DNA of 64,000 bases from Lysinibacillus antri (GTDB lineage Bacteria; Bacillota; Bacilli; Bacillales_A; Planococcaceae): assembly GCF_003977595.1 (NCBI RefSeq), contig NZ_RYYR01000003.1, positions 1 through 64,000 of the forward strand. Reading direction: 5' to 3'. Of the stretch, positions 56,464 through 64,000 are shown piece by piece. Below the pieces are notes generated by a model. The model did no database searches. It was not told the DNA's origin and saw only the letters and a program-made list of their open reading frames with translations. Numbering within the stretch: position 1 is the first letter of the stretch; each line of letters starts with the position of its first letter. Made by a program: the position numbers and the translations under genes.

Positions 56464-57788
56464 TATTTACCACCACCATTGGACAATGTTATTAATTCAT
56501 TTACAGTATCTTGTAACGAAACTTTATCCTTATAACCTTGTTTTAAAAATGAAGTAATCAGTGGTTCATAGTGAATCGCCTCATCAATTTCTTTTGAAGT
56601 CCCTCTTTTATATGCACCGATATTGATTAGGTCTTCTGATTTTGCGTAAGTATAATAAAGTTCACGTAGTCTTTCTGCTGCCTTGACGTGCTCTGGTGTT
56701 GAAATATGATTCATTAAACGACTTACACTTCTTAACACGTTAATTGCTGGATATTGCCCTTTATTTGCAAGTGTTCGATCTAGAACTATATGACCATCCA
56801 AAATACCTCGAACAGTATCGGCAATTGGTTCGTTCATATCGTCGCCATCAACCAAGACTGTATAGAAAGCTGTAATCGTACCTTTTAAATTTGTCCCAGT
56901 ACGTTCTAATAGCTTTGGCAAAATTGAAAATACGGAAGGTGTGAACCCTTTTTGAGCTGGTGGTTCACCTGTTGCTAAACCAATTTCTCGTTGGGCAAGT
57001 GCAACGCGAGTTACCGAATCCATCATTAACATCACATTGAGACCTTTATCCCTAAAGTACTCCGCAATTGCTGTTGCAGTAAACGCACCTTTAATGCGCA
57101 TTAGTGCAGGTTGGTCACCTGTAGCAGCAATGACAATGGAACGACTTAATCCTTCTGGACCTAAATCCCGTTCAATAAATTCACGAACTTCACGGCCGCG
57201 CTCACCGATTAATGCAATTACGTTTAGATCTGCGCGGGTATTTCGAGCAATCATTCCAAGAAGCGTACTTTTCCCTACTCCGGAGCCGGCAAAAATCCCA
57301 ACACGTTGTCCACTACCAACTGTAAGCATGCCATCAATTGCCTTTACGCCTACTTCAAGCTGATCGCTTATTGGTGGTCTTTTAAGAGGATTGGGTGGTT
57401 CTTTATCCGTTTGTACTGTTACGAGACCTTTTGGAAGTGATGAACCATCAAATGGGTTGCCCATTGAATCTAATACTTTACCAATTAATTCTGGTCCTAC
57501 TTTTATTTCTAGCGGTTTACCAGTACCTTCAACTAAACAGCCAATTGAAATCTCACGTACTGATGTAAAAGGCATAAGCACGACATATTCATTATTAAAC
57601 CCGACAACTTCAGCTAAAATTTCTTGATGACCGTTTTTGGCTGAATGAACATGGATTTTACATACATCACCAATTGAACTTTCTGGACCTTGCGACTCAA
57701 TCATTAAGCCTACAACTCGATTCACTTTACCATATTTTTTCAGTGTCTCAACATTAGCAATTTTTTCAATTAATTGAGCCGCTTTCAT
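56463..57788 (-). CDS. fliI: Flagellum-specific export ATPase FliI
   Basis: FliI powers substrate unloading for flagellar export. The 441-aa F1-like ATPase has Walker A GSGVGKST at 168-175, IGERGREVREFIE, and Walker B in VMLMMDSVTRVA. It follows fliH by 4 nt. Confidence 0.97.
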   Translation of the reverse strand: MKAAQLIEKIANVETLKKYGKVNRVVGLMIESQGPESSIGDVCKIHVHSAKNGHQEILAEVVGFNNEYVVLMPFTSVREISIGCLVEGTGKPLEIKVGPELIGKVLDSMGNPFDGSSLPKGLVTVQTDKEPPNPLKRPPISDQLEVGVKAIDGMLTVGSGQRVGIFAGSGVGKSTLLGMIARNTRADLNVIALIGERGREVREFIERDLGPEGLSRSIVIAATGDQPALMRIKGAFTATAIAEYFRDKGLNVMLMMDSVTRVALAQREIGLATGEPPAQKGFTPSVFSILPKLLERTGTNLKGTITAFYTVLVDGDDMNEPIADTVRGILDGHIVLDRTLANKGQYPAINVLRSVSRLMNHISTPEHVKAAERLRELYYTYAKSEDLINIGAYKRGTSKEIDEAIHYEPLITSFLKQGYKDKVSLQDTVNELITLSNGGGK

Positions 57789-57792
57789 CGTA

Positions 57793-58587
57793 TCAGTCCT
57801 TACTCGTTAAAATTTCGTTTAATTTTAATCGTAGTTCATTTAATTGTTCGTCTATCGATACAACAATTCTTCCATGATTTGTTTCAATATAGCTTTCGGT
57901 AGATGTAAAATCTTCATTAACAAAAATTAATAATGGCACGTCCGCTGGGAACATCTCCGCTAATTCATTACGGTATTCCGAAACAATTTTATGATACATA
58001 GGCGAGACATATATTTTAATTTCTTTCATCTCACGTGCTTCTTTTAGCCCGCGCTTAATGATGGATATAAATAATTCATCATCTCGATCTAGGGATGCCC
58101 CAATAATGCGTTCTGCTGCTACAATCGACAATTCCAAAAGCACTTGTTCTTGTTCTTCAATGTAACTACGTGCATTTTGATGGGAATTCTCCACAATTTC
58201 ATTTGCCATTTTCAAATTGTCCATCATATCTGCCTGCGCTTTATTTACGCCTTCTTCATAGCCTTGTTGAAATCCTTGATCATATGCTTTTTGTTCGAGA
58301 ACAAGCTTTTCTTCTTCCCACAATTGCTTTAGATGTTCAATCATTTCTAATTGTTCATTTCGGTATTGTTCAAATTCTTCTTTTTGTAATTGAATTTCAC
58401 GGTTTGCTTCCGCTAAAAGCTTATCACGTTCTGCATATAACTCTTCTTTAGAAATAGTGGGTTCTTTCGTTTCCACAACCTCTTCATCAAATTCTTCTAC
58501 AAATAAATTTCGAAGTTGTATTTCGACTCTTTTTTCTTCTTCTTGTTTTGCATAACTGGATCGGATGATTCTAGACAATGACGTCAT
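57793..58587 (-). CDS. fliH: Flagellar assembly protein FliH
   Basis: FliH regulates FliI. From the ATG at 58587 the protein has 264 aa with a long coiled coil (about 55-135) and a C-terminal domain (LELSIVAAERIIGASLDRD, then YIETNHGRIVVSIDEQL). The start lies inside fliG (17-nt overlap) with GGAGGAG close upstream; a TTG three codons later is an alternative with more usual spacing. Confidence 0.9.
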   Translation of the reverse strand: MTSLSRIIRSSYAKQEEEKRVEIQLRNLFVEEFDEEVVETKEPTISKEELYAERDKLLAEANREIQLQKEEFEQYRNEQLEMIEHLKQLWEEEKLVLEQKAYDQGFQQGYEEGVNKAQADMMDNLKMANEIVENSHQNARSYIEEQEQVLLELSIVAAERIIGASLDRDDELFISIIKRGLKEAREMKEIKIYVSPMYHKIVSEYRNELAEMFPADVPLLIFVNEDFTSTESYIETNHGRIVVSIDEQLNELRLKLNEILTSKD

Positions 58588-59584
58588 CTCCTCCGCCACG
58601 AGCAATAATAATTTCACCTGCATCTTCTAGTCGTCTAATGACTGCAACAATTCTAGATTGGGCTTCTTCAACATCACGAAGACGAACAGGACCCATAATT
58701 TCCATCTCTTCTTTAAATGTATCTGCCATACGTTGAGACATATTTCGGAAAATGATATCTTTAACTTCCTCACTACTTACCTTCATTGATAGTAATAAGT
58801 CTTCGTTTTCACAGTCACGAATAACACGTTGAATGGAGCGGTTGTCCAATGTAACAATATCCTCGAATACAAACATGCGCTTTTTAATTTCTTCTGCCAG
58901 TTCTGGATCTTGAATTTCAAGCGCATCGAGAATTGTTTTTTCCGTTTGACGATCTACACCATTTAATACCTCAACGACTGCATCAACGCCACCTGTCTCA
59001 GTGTAGTCTTGCGTCACTGTAGAAGATAATTTACGTTCTAATACAGACTCGATTTCACTAATTACTTCAGGTGAGGTAGAGTCCATTACTGCAATACGTT
59101 TTGCAATATCCGCCTGGACCTCTTGCGGTAGCGAGGATAAGATTACCCCCGCTTGTCCTGGGTCTAAGTAAGATAAAATTAACGCAATCGTTTGTGGATG
59201 TTCATTTTGAATAAAGTTAAAAATTTGTGCTGGATCAGCTTTTCGAGCAAAATCAAACGGTCTTACTTGTAGGGAAGACGTCAAGCGATTAATAATTGCC
59301 TGTGCTTGATCTTGTCCTAACGCTTTTTCTAATACCGTTTTTGCGTATCCAATACCACCCTGTGAAATATAATCTTGCGCAAGGGCAATATTATGGAATT
59401 CCTCTATAATGTCTTCTTTTATATTTGGCTCAACTTTTTTAACGCTCGAAATTTCTAACGTAAGACGTTCGATTTCTTCTTCATTTAAATGTTTATAAAC
59501 AGAAGCTGAAACTTCAGGTCCTAGAGAAATTAACAGTAAAGCTGCTTTTTGTTTTCCTGTCAATTCTTTTTCTTTCTTGGACAC
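58571..59584 (-). CDS. fliG: Flagellar motor switch protein FliG
   Basis: FliG is the torque-generating switch protein. The GTG at 59584 (GGGGGG 7 nt upstream) gives 337 aa with LTGKQKAALLLISLGPE at the start, the EHPQTIALIL motif of the middle domain, and the charged C-terminal motor domain. It sits 14 nt after fliF. Confidence 0.96.
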   Translation of the reverse strand: MSKKEKELTGKQKAALLLISLGPEVSASVYKHLNEEEIERLTLEISSVKKVEPNIKEDIIEEFHNIALAQDYISQGGIGYAKTVLEKALGQDQAQAIINRLTSSLQVRPFDFARKADPAQIFNFIQNEHPQTIALILSYLDPGQAGVILSSLPQEVQADIAKRIAVMDSTSPEVISEIESVLERKLSSTVTQDYTETGGVDAVVEVLNGVDRQTEKTILDALEIQDPELAEEIKKRMFVFEDIVTLDNRSIQRVIRDCENEDLLLSMKVSSEEVKDIIFRNMSQRMADTFKEEMEIMGPVRLRDVEEAQSRIVAVIRRLEDAGEIIIARGGGDDVIV

Positions 59585-59598
59585 AGTCGAACCCCCCA

Positions 59599-61191
59599 TT
59601 AATCTTCAGTAATCCAACTTCGCAATAATTTTGCAAAGTCCTCTGGTTTATCTTTCGCCATTTTTTCAAGTTGTTTACGGCGTACTGTACTTTCTGTTTC
59701 CTTTTCATCGTTAATATCATCAACAAACAGATCTTCCTGTTCTTCAATTACCGTTAATTCTTCCTCTTCTTTTTTGCGCTTATTAGCACGAAGAATGAAG
59801 AACACTAATAGTACAATTACAGCAAGTAGTATTCCACCAACTACCCAAACCCACCAAGGAACTACTGGTGTTTCTTCCGGAGTAGCGACTTCATTACCGA
59901 AGAACTGTTGTACCGATACAACGATTTTTTCATTAATTTGGTCTTCAGTTAATTCACCTGCAGCCTCTTTATCAATAGATGTTCGAACAATCGTTGATAA
60001 AATTTGTTCAATATCCGCTTGTACGTCATCTGATAATGAAGCAGGATCATCTGGCACCGGTGGCTCTACCATAACTTGAATTCCGATATCACGGATTTTA
60101 TAAGGACTTTCTTGAATGTCCTTTCTGATACGGTTCACATCATTATTAATTGTTTCTTCAACTCGTTCAAAGTTTCCATTGCCGTTATTACCACCTTGGT
60201 AATCAACGAAGTTATCCGTAATATTTTCTGCTTCCGGTGTGCCTGTTGCTGCATCTGTACCAGTGTAAGTTTCAGTTATTCTTTGAGCACTAATCTCAAT
60301 ACCTTCCATGTTTTCTTCATCAACAGGTTGAACTAAATTTTCTTCTCGATTTTCTTGTTTAAAATCAACATCCGTTGTAACCGATACAACGACTTTATCT
60401 TTCCCCATCATTGTACCTAGCATTTGTTGAACTTGACGTTGAAGATCGCGTTCAATTGTTTTCTTTACTTGCATTTGACCTTCAACCGAATCAATTGAAT
60501 TAGAATTTGATGATGCCGATGCTAAATCGTAGTACTCTGAGTGTTGATTTGATATAACAATATTATCAGTGCTCAGATTTGGTATACTTTTTGAAACTAG
60601 GTTATAAAGGGTTTTTATTTGCTCATCCGAAAACTTATGACCAGGTTCAGTATTTAACACAATTGCTGCACTTGCCTCTTGAGCAGCATCACTTAAAAAC
60701 ACACCTTGTTCTGGCATCGTAATCATCACATTGGCATCTTTAACACCTTCAATTTTACGAATAAGATTAGCCAATTCTGTTTGAGTTGCTGCTAATTTGA
60801 TGACATTGAATTCATTATCCGTCATACCGAATCCGGCATTTGATGTGAAAAATGAATTATTAATTTCACCTGATTCAGGGTAACCTTGTGAAGCTAGTGA
60901 TACTGTTAACGAATCCACTTGTTCTTCTGGAACTAGTATATTCGTCCCTCCAGGCGCAATTTCATATGTAACACCTTGCGCACCTAATACTTCCGCTATT
61001 TCACCGGCTTCTTGAGCAGAAAGTTCAGTAAACAGAGGCACCATTGTTGTTCTAGTAGAAAAATATGTAAGAATTCCTGCTAAAGCAATAACTCCTAATA
61101 AAGTTCCAATTATTGCTCCTTTTTGGCCTTTCGTTCGACTCCTCCAAAACTGGGTCGAGTCCGTTTTTACTTTCGTTAGTCTTTCATTCAT
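59599..61191 (-). CDS. fliF: Flagellar MS-ring protein FliF
   Basis: FliF builds the MS-ring. The 530-aa protein has two membrane segments (about 29-47 and 445-468), YscJ-like ring domains between them, and a C-terminal tail that binds FliG. A GGGGGA site precedes the ATG. A short ACACAAC/GTTGTGT hairpin lies upstream in the gap to fliE. Confidence 0.96.
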   Translation of the reverse strand: MNERLTKVKTDSTQFWRSRTKGQKGAIIGTLLGVIALAGILTYFSTRTTMVPLFTELSAQEAGEIAEVLGAQGVTYEIAPGGTNILVPEEQVDSLTVSLASQGYPESGEINNSFFTSNAGFGMTDNEFNVIKLAATQTELANLIRKIEGVKDANVMITMPEQGVFLSDAAQEASAAIVLNTEPGHKFSDEQIKTLYNLVSKSIPNLSTDNIVISNQHSEYYDLASASSNSNSIDSVEGQMQVKKTIERDLQRQVQQMLGTMMGKDKVVVSVTTDVDFKQENREENLVQPVDEENMEGIEISAQRITETYTGTDAATGTPEAENITDNFVDYQGGNNGNGNFERVEETINNDVNRIRKDIQESPYKIRDIGIQVMVEPPVPDDPASLSDDVQADIEQILSTIVRTSIDKEAAGELTEDQINEKIVVSVQQFFGNEVATPEETPVVPWWVWVVGGILLAVIVLLVFFILRANKRKKEEEELTVIEEQEDLFVDDINDEKETESTVRRKQLEKMAKDKPEDFAKLLRSWITED

Positions 61192-61250
61192 TATGTGTCC
61201 CCCGATTATAGTGGATACACAACAATTTATAGTTGTGTCAAACCGTTAGT

Positions 61251-61562
61251 TTATACACTCATTCGCATAATCTCCTGGTAAGCTTCGATTGCTTTATTTC
61301 GAACTTCCATCGTTGCATTTAATGTAATACTCGCCTTTTGAGATTGAATCATTACTTCATGTAATTCAACATTTTCACCATTTATTAATTTCTGAGTTAA
61401 TTTATCTGATGTAATTTGCTGATCATTGACAGATGAGATTGCATTTTTTAATGTATCAGCAAAAGTTTGTTGTGCTTCATAGGGTGTAACTTTTGTTGCA
61501 ATATTATTAGTCTGATTTACACCTTGTGTAGGCATCATTAATGATACTGGATTTATAGCCAT
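61251..61562 (-). CDS. fliE: Hook-basal body complex protein FliE
   Basis: FliE joins the MS-ring to the rod. The 103-aa protein has the C-terminal family pattern ELHEVMIQSQKASITLNATM and EVRNKAIEAYQEIMRM. It follows flgC by 24 nt. Confidence 0.95.
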   Translation of the reverse strand: MAINPVSLMMPTQGVNQTNNIATKVTPYEAQQTFADTLKNAISSVNDQQITSDKLTQKLINGENVELHEVMIQSQKASITLNATMEVRNKAIEAYQEIMRMSV

Positions 61563-61586
61563 TCCGACTCATCCTTTCTACCTAAT

Positions 61587-62042
61587 TTATTTTCCTATTT
61601 CTAGTGCTTTTGTCAACATCGATTTACTTGCATTAAACACAGTTACATTTGCTTCATACGATCTAGTAGCAGATACTAAATCAACCATTTCTGTTAATAA
61701 ATCAACGTTAGGCATTTGTACATAACCTTCTTGATTTGCATCAGGGTGAGTTGGATTATAAACAAGTTTAAAAGGTGTTTGATTATCATCGTTAATCGCT
61801 GTTACTCTGACACCATTTCCACCTGTTTCTTTCTGATTCATTGCTTTATTTAAGAAGCTTGAAAATTGTCCTTGGTCTTCTGTCAATGTCACTGACTTTC
61901 TTCTATAAGGCTCCCATTCTCCATTTACTTGCTTTGCTCTTGTTGTATCAACATTTGCGATATTGGAAGAAATAACATCCATTCTAAGACGTTGAGCTGT
62001 AAGAGCCGACGCTGTTGTATTCATACTAGTAAATATAGACAC
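61587..62042 (-). CDS. flgC: Flagellar rod protein FlgC
   Basis: FlgC is a proximal rod protein. The start is taken as the GTG at 62042 with AAAGGAGG 9 nt upstream, giving 151 aa beginning SIFTSMNTTASALTAQR. The rod signature SSNIANVDTTRAK and the C-terminal SATRSYEANVTVFNASK follow. A rival ATG at 62048 is too close to the ribosome site. Confidence 0.94.
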   Translation of the reverse strand: MSIFTSMNTTASALTAQRLRMDVISSNIANVDTTRAKQVNGEWEPYRRKSVTLTEDQGQFSSFLNKAMNQKETGGNGVRVTAINDDNQTPFKLVYNPTHPDANQEGYVQMPNVDLLTEMVDLVSATRSYEANVTVFNASKSMLTKALEIGK

Positions 62043-62044
62043 GA

Positions 62045-62437
62045 TCATCTACCTCCTTTAATAACAGTATTTAAAGTGTTTAACTTTCCAGAAATACGAT
62101 CTATTAAAGCATTATAGTAAATAGTATTCTCTGCTAAACTAGCTTGTTGTGCGTCCATATCAACACCATTTCCATTACTTCTATATTGATAGTTTTCATA
62201 ACTAAAGACACCTGGTGTTGATTGTTTAATTGTAAAATCATAATGTCGAATATCAGTTTTATTTGCATTGATTGTCGAATTACGCGCCTCGCTTAACATT
62301 TTTTCAAAACTAACATCTTTCGCTTTATAATTCGGCGTGTCGACATTTGCTATATTTTGAGCGATTGTTTTATTTTTAAGCGATGCATAATTTAATCCGT
62401 TTTCTAGGCTACTGATTGTTCCACCAAATAAGTTCAA
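62045..62437 (-). CDS. flgB: Flagellar rod protein FlgB
   Basis: FlgB is the most proximal rod protein and the first gene of fla/che. The TTG at 62437 with AGAGGTG 6 nt upstream gives 130 aa starting NLFGGTISSLENGLNYAS; the GTG at 62446 overlaps that site. The signature AQNIANVDTPNYKAKDVSFE is present. Confidence 0.94.
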   Translation of the reverse strand: MNLFGGTISSLENGLNYASLKNKTIAQNIANVDTPNYKAKDVSFEKMLSEARNSTINANKTDIRHYDFTIKQSTPGVFSYENYQYRSNGNGVDMDAQQASLAENTIYYNALIDRISGKLNTLNTVIKGGR

Positions 62438-62734
62438 ACCATTCACCTCTATTTTTAAATTTTCATTACAATATGTTTCAAAACAATAATTTAATTTTAA
62501 AGTATGTTATTGTCTAGTGTCTATCGCCTTTTGTCGTTTTTTAATAGTCTATTCATACCATTTTTTCGCTAAAATCACTCCAAAAAATTCACAATTCCTT
62601 ATTCAATAATCCTATTTCAATACGATAATCATTGTTCTTATAGGCTTTCAAAGACATTATAATAAATTTTAAACATACCCTACTAAAAAAGTAACTATTT
62701 TTTTGTAATTTATGTAATTAGTGAAAAAATTAGC
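62438..62734. other. fla/che upstream region
   Basis: About 300 nt of AT-rich DNA between the codY terminator and flgB. It contains a candidate sigma-A promoter (62494-62523), an isolated TATAAT (minus strand, 62656-62661) and a half-conserved CodY-box-like site (minus strand, 62458-62472, 11 of 15 bases). No small gene was recognised. Confidence 0.6.
62494..62523 (-). promoter_or_regulatory. Candidate fla/che promoter
   Basis: On the minus strand: TAGACA, 18 nt, TAAAAT, ending 56 nt upstream of the flgB start. Just upstream and overlapping is GGCGATAG, which resembles a sigma-D -10 but lacks a properly spaced TAAA. Confidence 0.4.
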
Positions 62735-62767
62735 CAAAAAAAGATTCCGCCTTCCAATAAGACGGAA
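62735..62767 (-). terminator. Intrinsic terminator of codY
   Basis: TTCCGTCTT pairs with AAGGCGGAA around a 5-nt loop, followed on the minus strand by TCTTTTTTT. It ends 17 nt after the codY stop and separates codY from fla/che. Confidence 0.88.
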
Positions 62768-62784
62768 CCAATATAGTATAACAT

Positions 62785-63564
62785 TTATTTCATTTTTATT
62801 TCAGCAAGTGCAGCTAAAAATTTATCATTTAATACTTTAATATACGTCCCCTTCATTCCTAATGAACGAGATTCAATAACACCTGCAGATTCTAATTTAC
62901 GTAATGCATTTACAATCACTGAACGAGTAATTCCAACTCGATCTGCAATTTTTGATGCAACTAATAATCCTTCATTACCATCTAGTTCTTCAAAAATATG
63001 CTCGATTGCTTCAAGTTCACTATATGATAAAGAATTAATTGCCATTTGAACAACTGCTTTACTACGAGCTTCTTCTTCAATTTCTTCGGATTTTTCACGT
63101 AAGATTTCCATCCCTACTACTGTCGCACCATATTCCGCTAAAATCAAATCATCATCTTCAAACGTTGCAGTAAGACGACCTAAAATTAATGTTCCTAATC
63201 GTTCACCACCACCGATAATTGGTACAATAGTCGTCAAACCATTTTTGAATAAATCACGGTTCTCAATTGGGAAAATTGTATGTTCATTATCAATATCAAG
63301 GTTTGGCGATGTTTCAGTAATTTCAAATAAATGATCTGAATAATCTTCAGGGAATTGACGTTCTTCAAACATTTTTTTCATTCGAGGATTTTCAATTTGT
63401 TGATGGATTGAAATACCAAGAAGCTTTCCTTTACGACTTACAATAAAGACATTGCTATCTATAATATCACCAAGTGTATCTGCCATTTCTTTGAAGTTTA
63501 CAGGTTTTCCTGCAGATGCTTGTAACATTGAGTTAATTTTTCTTGTTTTTGATAGTAAATTCAT
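62785..63564 (-). CDS. codY: GTP- and branched-chain-amino-acid-sensing repressor CodY
   Basis: CodY represses stationary-phase, nutrient-uptake and motility genes while GTP and Ile/Leu/Val are plentiful. The 259-aa protein has the N-terminal GAF domain (1-155), a linker helix, and the C-terminal winged HTH ([20 protein letters not shown]). An AGGAGG site precedes the ATG. It lies between hslU and flgB as in B. subtilis, and its promoter carries a candidate CodY box. Confidence 0.97.
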   Translation of the reverse strand: MNLLSKTRKINSMLQASAGKPVNFKEMADTLGDIIDSNVFIVSRKGKLLGISIHQQIENPRMKKMFEERQFPEDYSDHLFEITETSPNLDIDNEHTIFPIENRDLFKNGLTTIVPIIGGGERLGTLILGRLTATFEDDDLILAEYGATVVGMEILREKSEEIEEEARSKAVVQMAINSLSYSELEAIEHIFEELDGNEGLLVASKIADRVGITRSVIVNALRKLESAGVIESRSLGMKGTYIKVLNDKFLAALAEIKMK

Positions 63565-63597
63565 TTTTAAAAAAATCCTCCTAATAAGGCTAATAAT

Positions 63598-63612
63598 AAT
63601 TCTCTTAATATT
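63598..63612 (-). promoter_or_regulatory. Candidate CodY box at the codY promoter
   Basis: The minus strand reads AATATTAAGAGAATT, matching AATTTTCWGAAAATT at 12 of 15 positions. It overlaps the downstream half of the -10 element, a location suited to repression. Confidence 0.5.
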
Positions 63613-63638
63613 CTAAAGGTTTCTACAATTTATTGTAA
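63610..63638 (-). promoter_or_regulatory. Candidate sigma-A promoter of codY
   Basis: On the minus strand: TTACAA, 17-nt spacer, TAGAAT. It starts 16 nt after the hslU stop, so codY may be transcribed both from this promoter and by readthrough from hslU. Confidence 0.55.
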
Positions 63639-63653
63639 CTAATTATGCTTAAA

Positions 63654-64000
63654 TTATAAGATAAATTGTGACAAATCTTTGTTTTTCGATATTTCTCCAA
63701 GTTTTTTGTCGACATATGTCGGCGTAATTTCAATATGTGCAGGTGCAATTTCTGATGCTTCAAAAGAAAGCTCTTCTAGTAAGCGTTCTAATATTGTGTG
63801 TAATCGTCTAGCACCAATATTATCTGTCTCCCGGTTTACATCTGTCGCGATTTCTGCTATCCGTTCAATCGCTTCCTCAGTAAAGTTAATCGTAACTCCT
63901 TCAGTTTCTAACAATGCTTTGTATTGTAGAATTAAAGATTGATCTGGTTCTTGTAAAATACGAACAAAATCTTCTTTCGTTAATTTGTCTAACTCCACTC
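63654..64000 (-). CDS. hslU: HslU/ClpY protease ATPase, C-terminal part only
   Basis: HslU is the unfolding ATPase of the HslVU (ClpQY) protease. Only the last 115 residues are present; the gene continues past the right edge. The visible part includes [19 protein letters not shown] and the sensor-2 segment [19 protein letters not shown]. Its position before codY is the conserved codV-clpQ-clpY-codY order. Confidence 0.95.
   Translation of the reverse strand, partial: VELDKLTKEDFVRILQEPDQSLILQYKALLETEGVTINFTEEAIERIAEIATDVNRETDNIGARRLHTILERLLEELSFEASEIAPAHIEITPTYVDKKLGEISKNKDLSQFIL

Noticed and set aside
61205-61245. ACACAAC/GTTGTGT hairpin before fliF as a terminator
   Set aside because: There is no T-tract, it sits just upstream of the fliF ribosome site within the operon, and the stem is only 7 bp.
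62521-62545. Sigma-D promoter upstream of flgB
   Set aside because: GGCGATAG resembles the sigma-D -10, but the only TAAA upstream is 11 nt away instead of about 15, so the match is not good enough to list.
1-64000. CRISPR arrays, tRNA or rRNA genes, prophage or defence islands
   Set aside because: No regularly spaced repeats, no clover-leaf sequences and no phage or defence genes were seen. Every interval is accounted for by conserved chromosomal genes, the intron or the IS.

Overview
The window comes from a low-GC, endospore-forming, flagellated Bacillales bacterium. Gene order matches the Bacillus subtilis polC-nusA-infB, dpa/asd/dapA, uppS-cdsA, rpsB-tsf and fla/che regions almost gene for gene. 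The sporulation genes dpaA/dpaB, CodY, SwrB and the 31-gene fla/che cluster confirm the group. Protein flavour suggests the Planococcaceae/Caryophanaceae side (Lysinibacillus-like genera); this is inference and was not checked by a search. Every convincing gene lies on the minus strand, so transcription runs from position 64000 towards 1. No rRNA, tRNA or CRISPR was seen.

Layout in transcription order. (1) 64000-62785: 3' end of hslU, then codY with a likely autoregulatory CodY box on its promoter. (2) 62437-35688: fla/che cluster: flgB flgC fliE fliF fliG fliH fliI fliJ ylxF fliK flgD, a TIGR02530-type gene, flgE flbD fliL fliM fliY cheY fliO(fliZ) fliP fliQ fliR flhB flhA flhF flhG cheB cheA cheW cheC cheD, and an unnamed membrane protein, ending in an intrinsic terminator. 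(3) sigD with its own extended -10 promoter, a small unknown gene, and swrB. (4) rpsB, tsf, pyrH, frr. (5) uppS, cdsA, dxr, rseP, proS. (6) polC, split by a 2669-nt group II intron that encodes its own reverse transcriptase/maturase with an HNH domain. (7) rimP nusA ylxR ylxQ infB ylxP rbfA truB ribF rpsO pnp mlpA. (8) ymxH dpaA dpaB behind a sigma-K-type promoter, then asd and dapA. (9) At the left edge, an IS1182-like transposase cut by the window boundary.

The outstanding feature is the intron in polC. Removing 18256-20924 joins two fragments into one uninterrupted 1440-residue PolC. The junction lies one base into the Asn codon that follows the PDIDL motif holding two catalytic aspartates. 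The essential replicative polymerase therefore appears to depend on RNA splicing. Other points worth checking: apparent uncoupling of sigD from fla/che, a hairpin-bridged Shine-Dalgarno with two exclusive stems before flbD, a sigma-K promoter placed ahead of ymxH rather than dpaA, a short intergenic repeat family, and two uncharacterised genes flanking sigD. Apart from the intron and these local features the window is a conserved housekeeping and motility region; I found no new defence or biosynthetic system.
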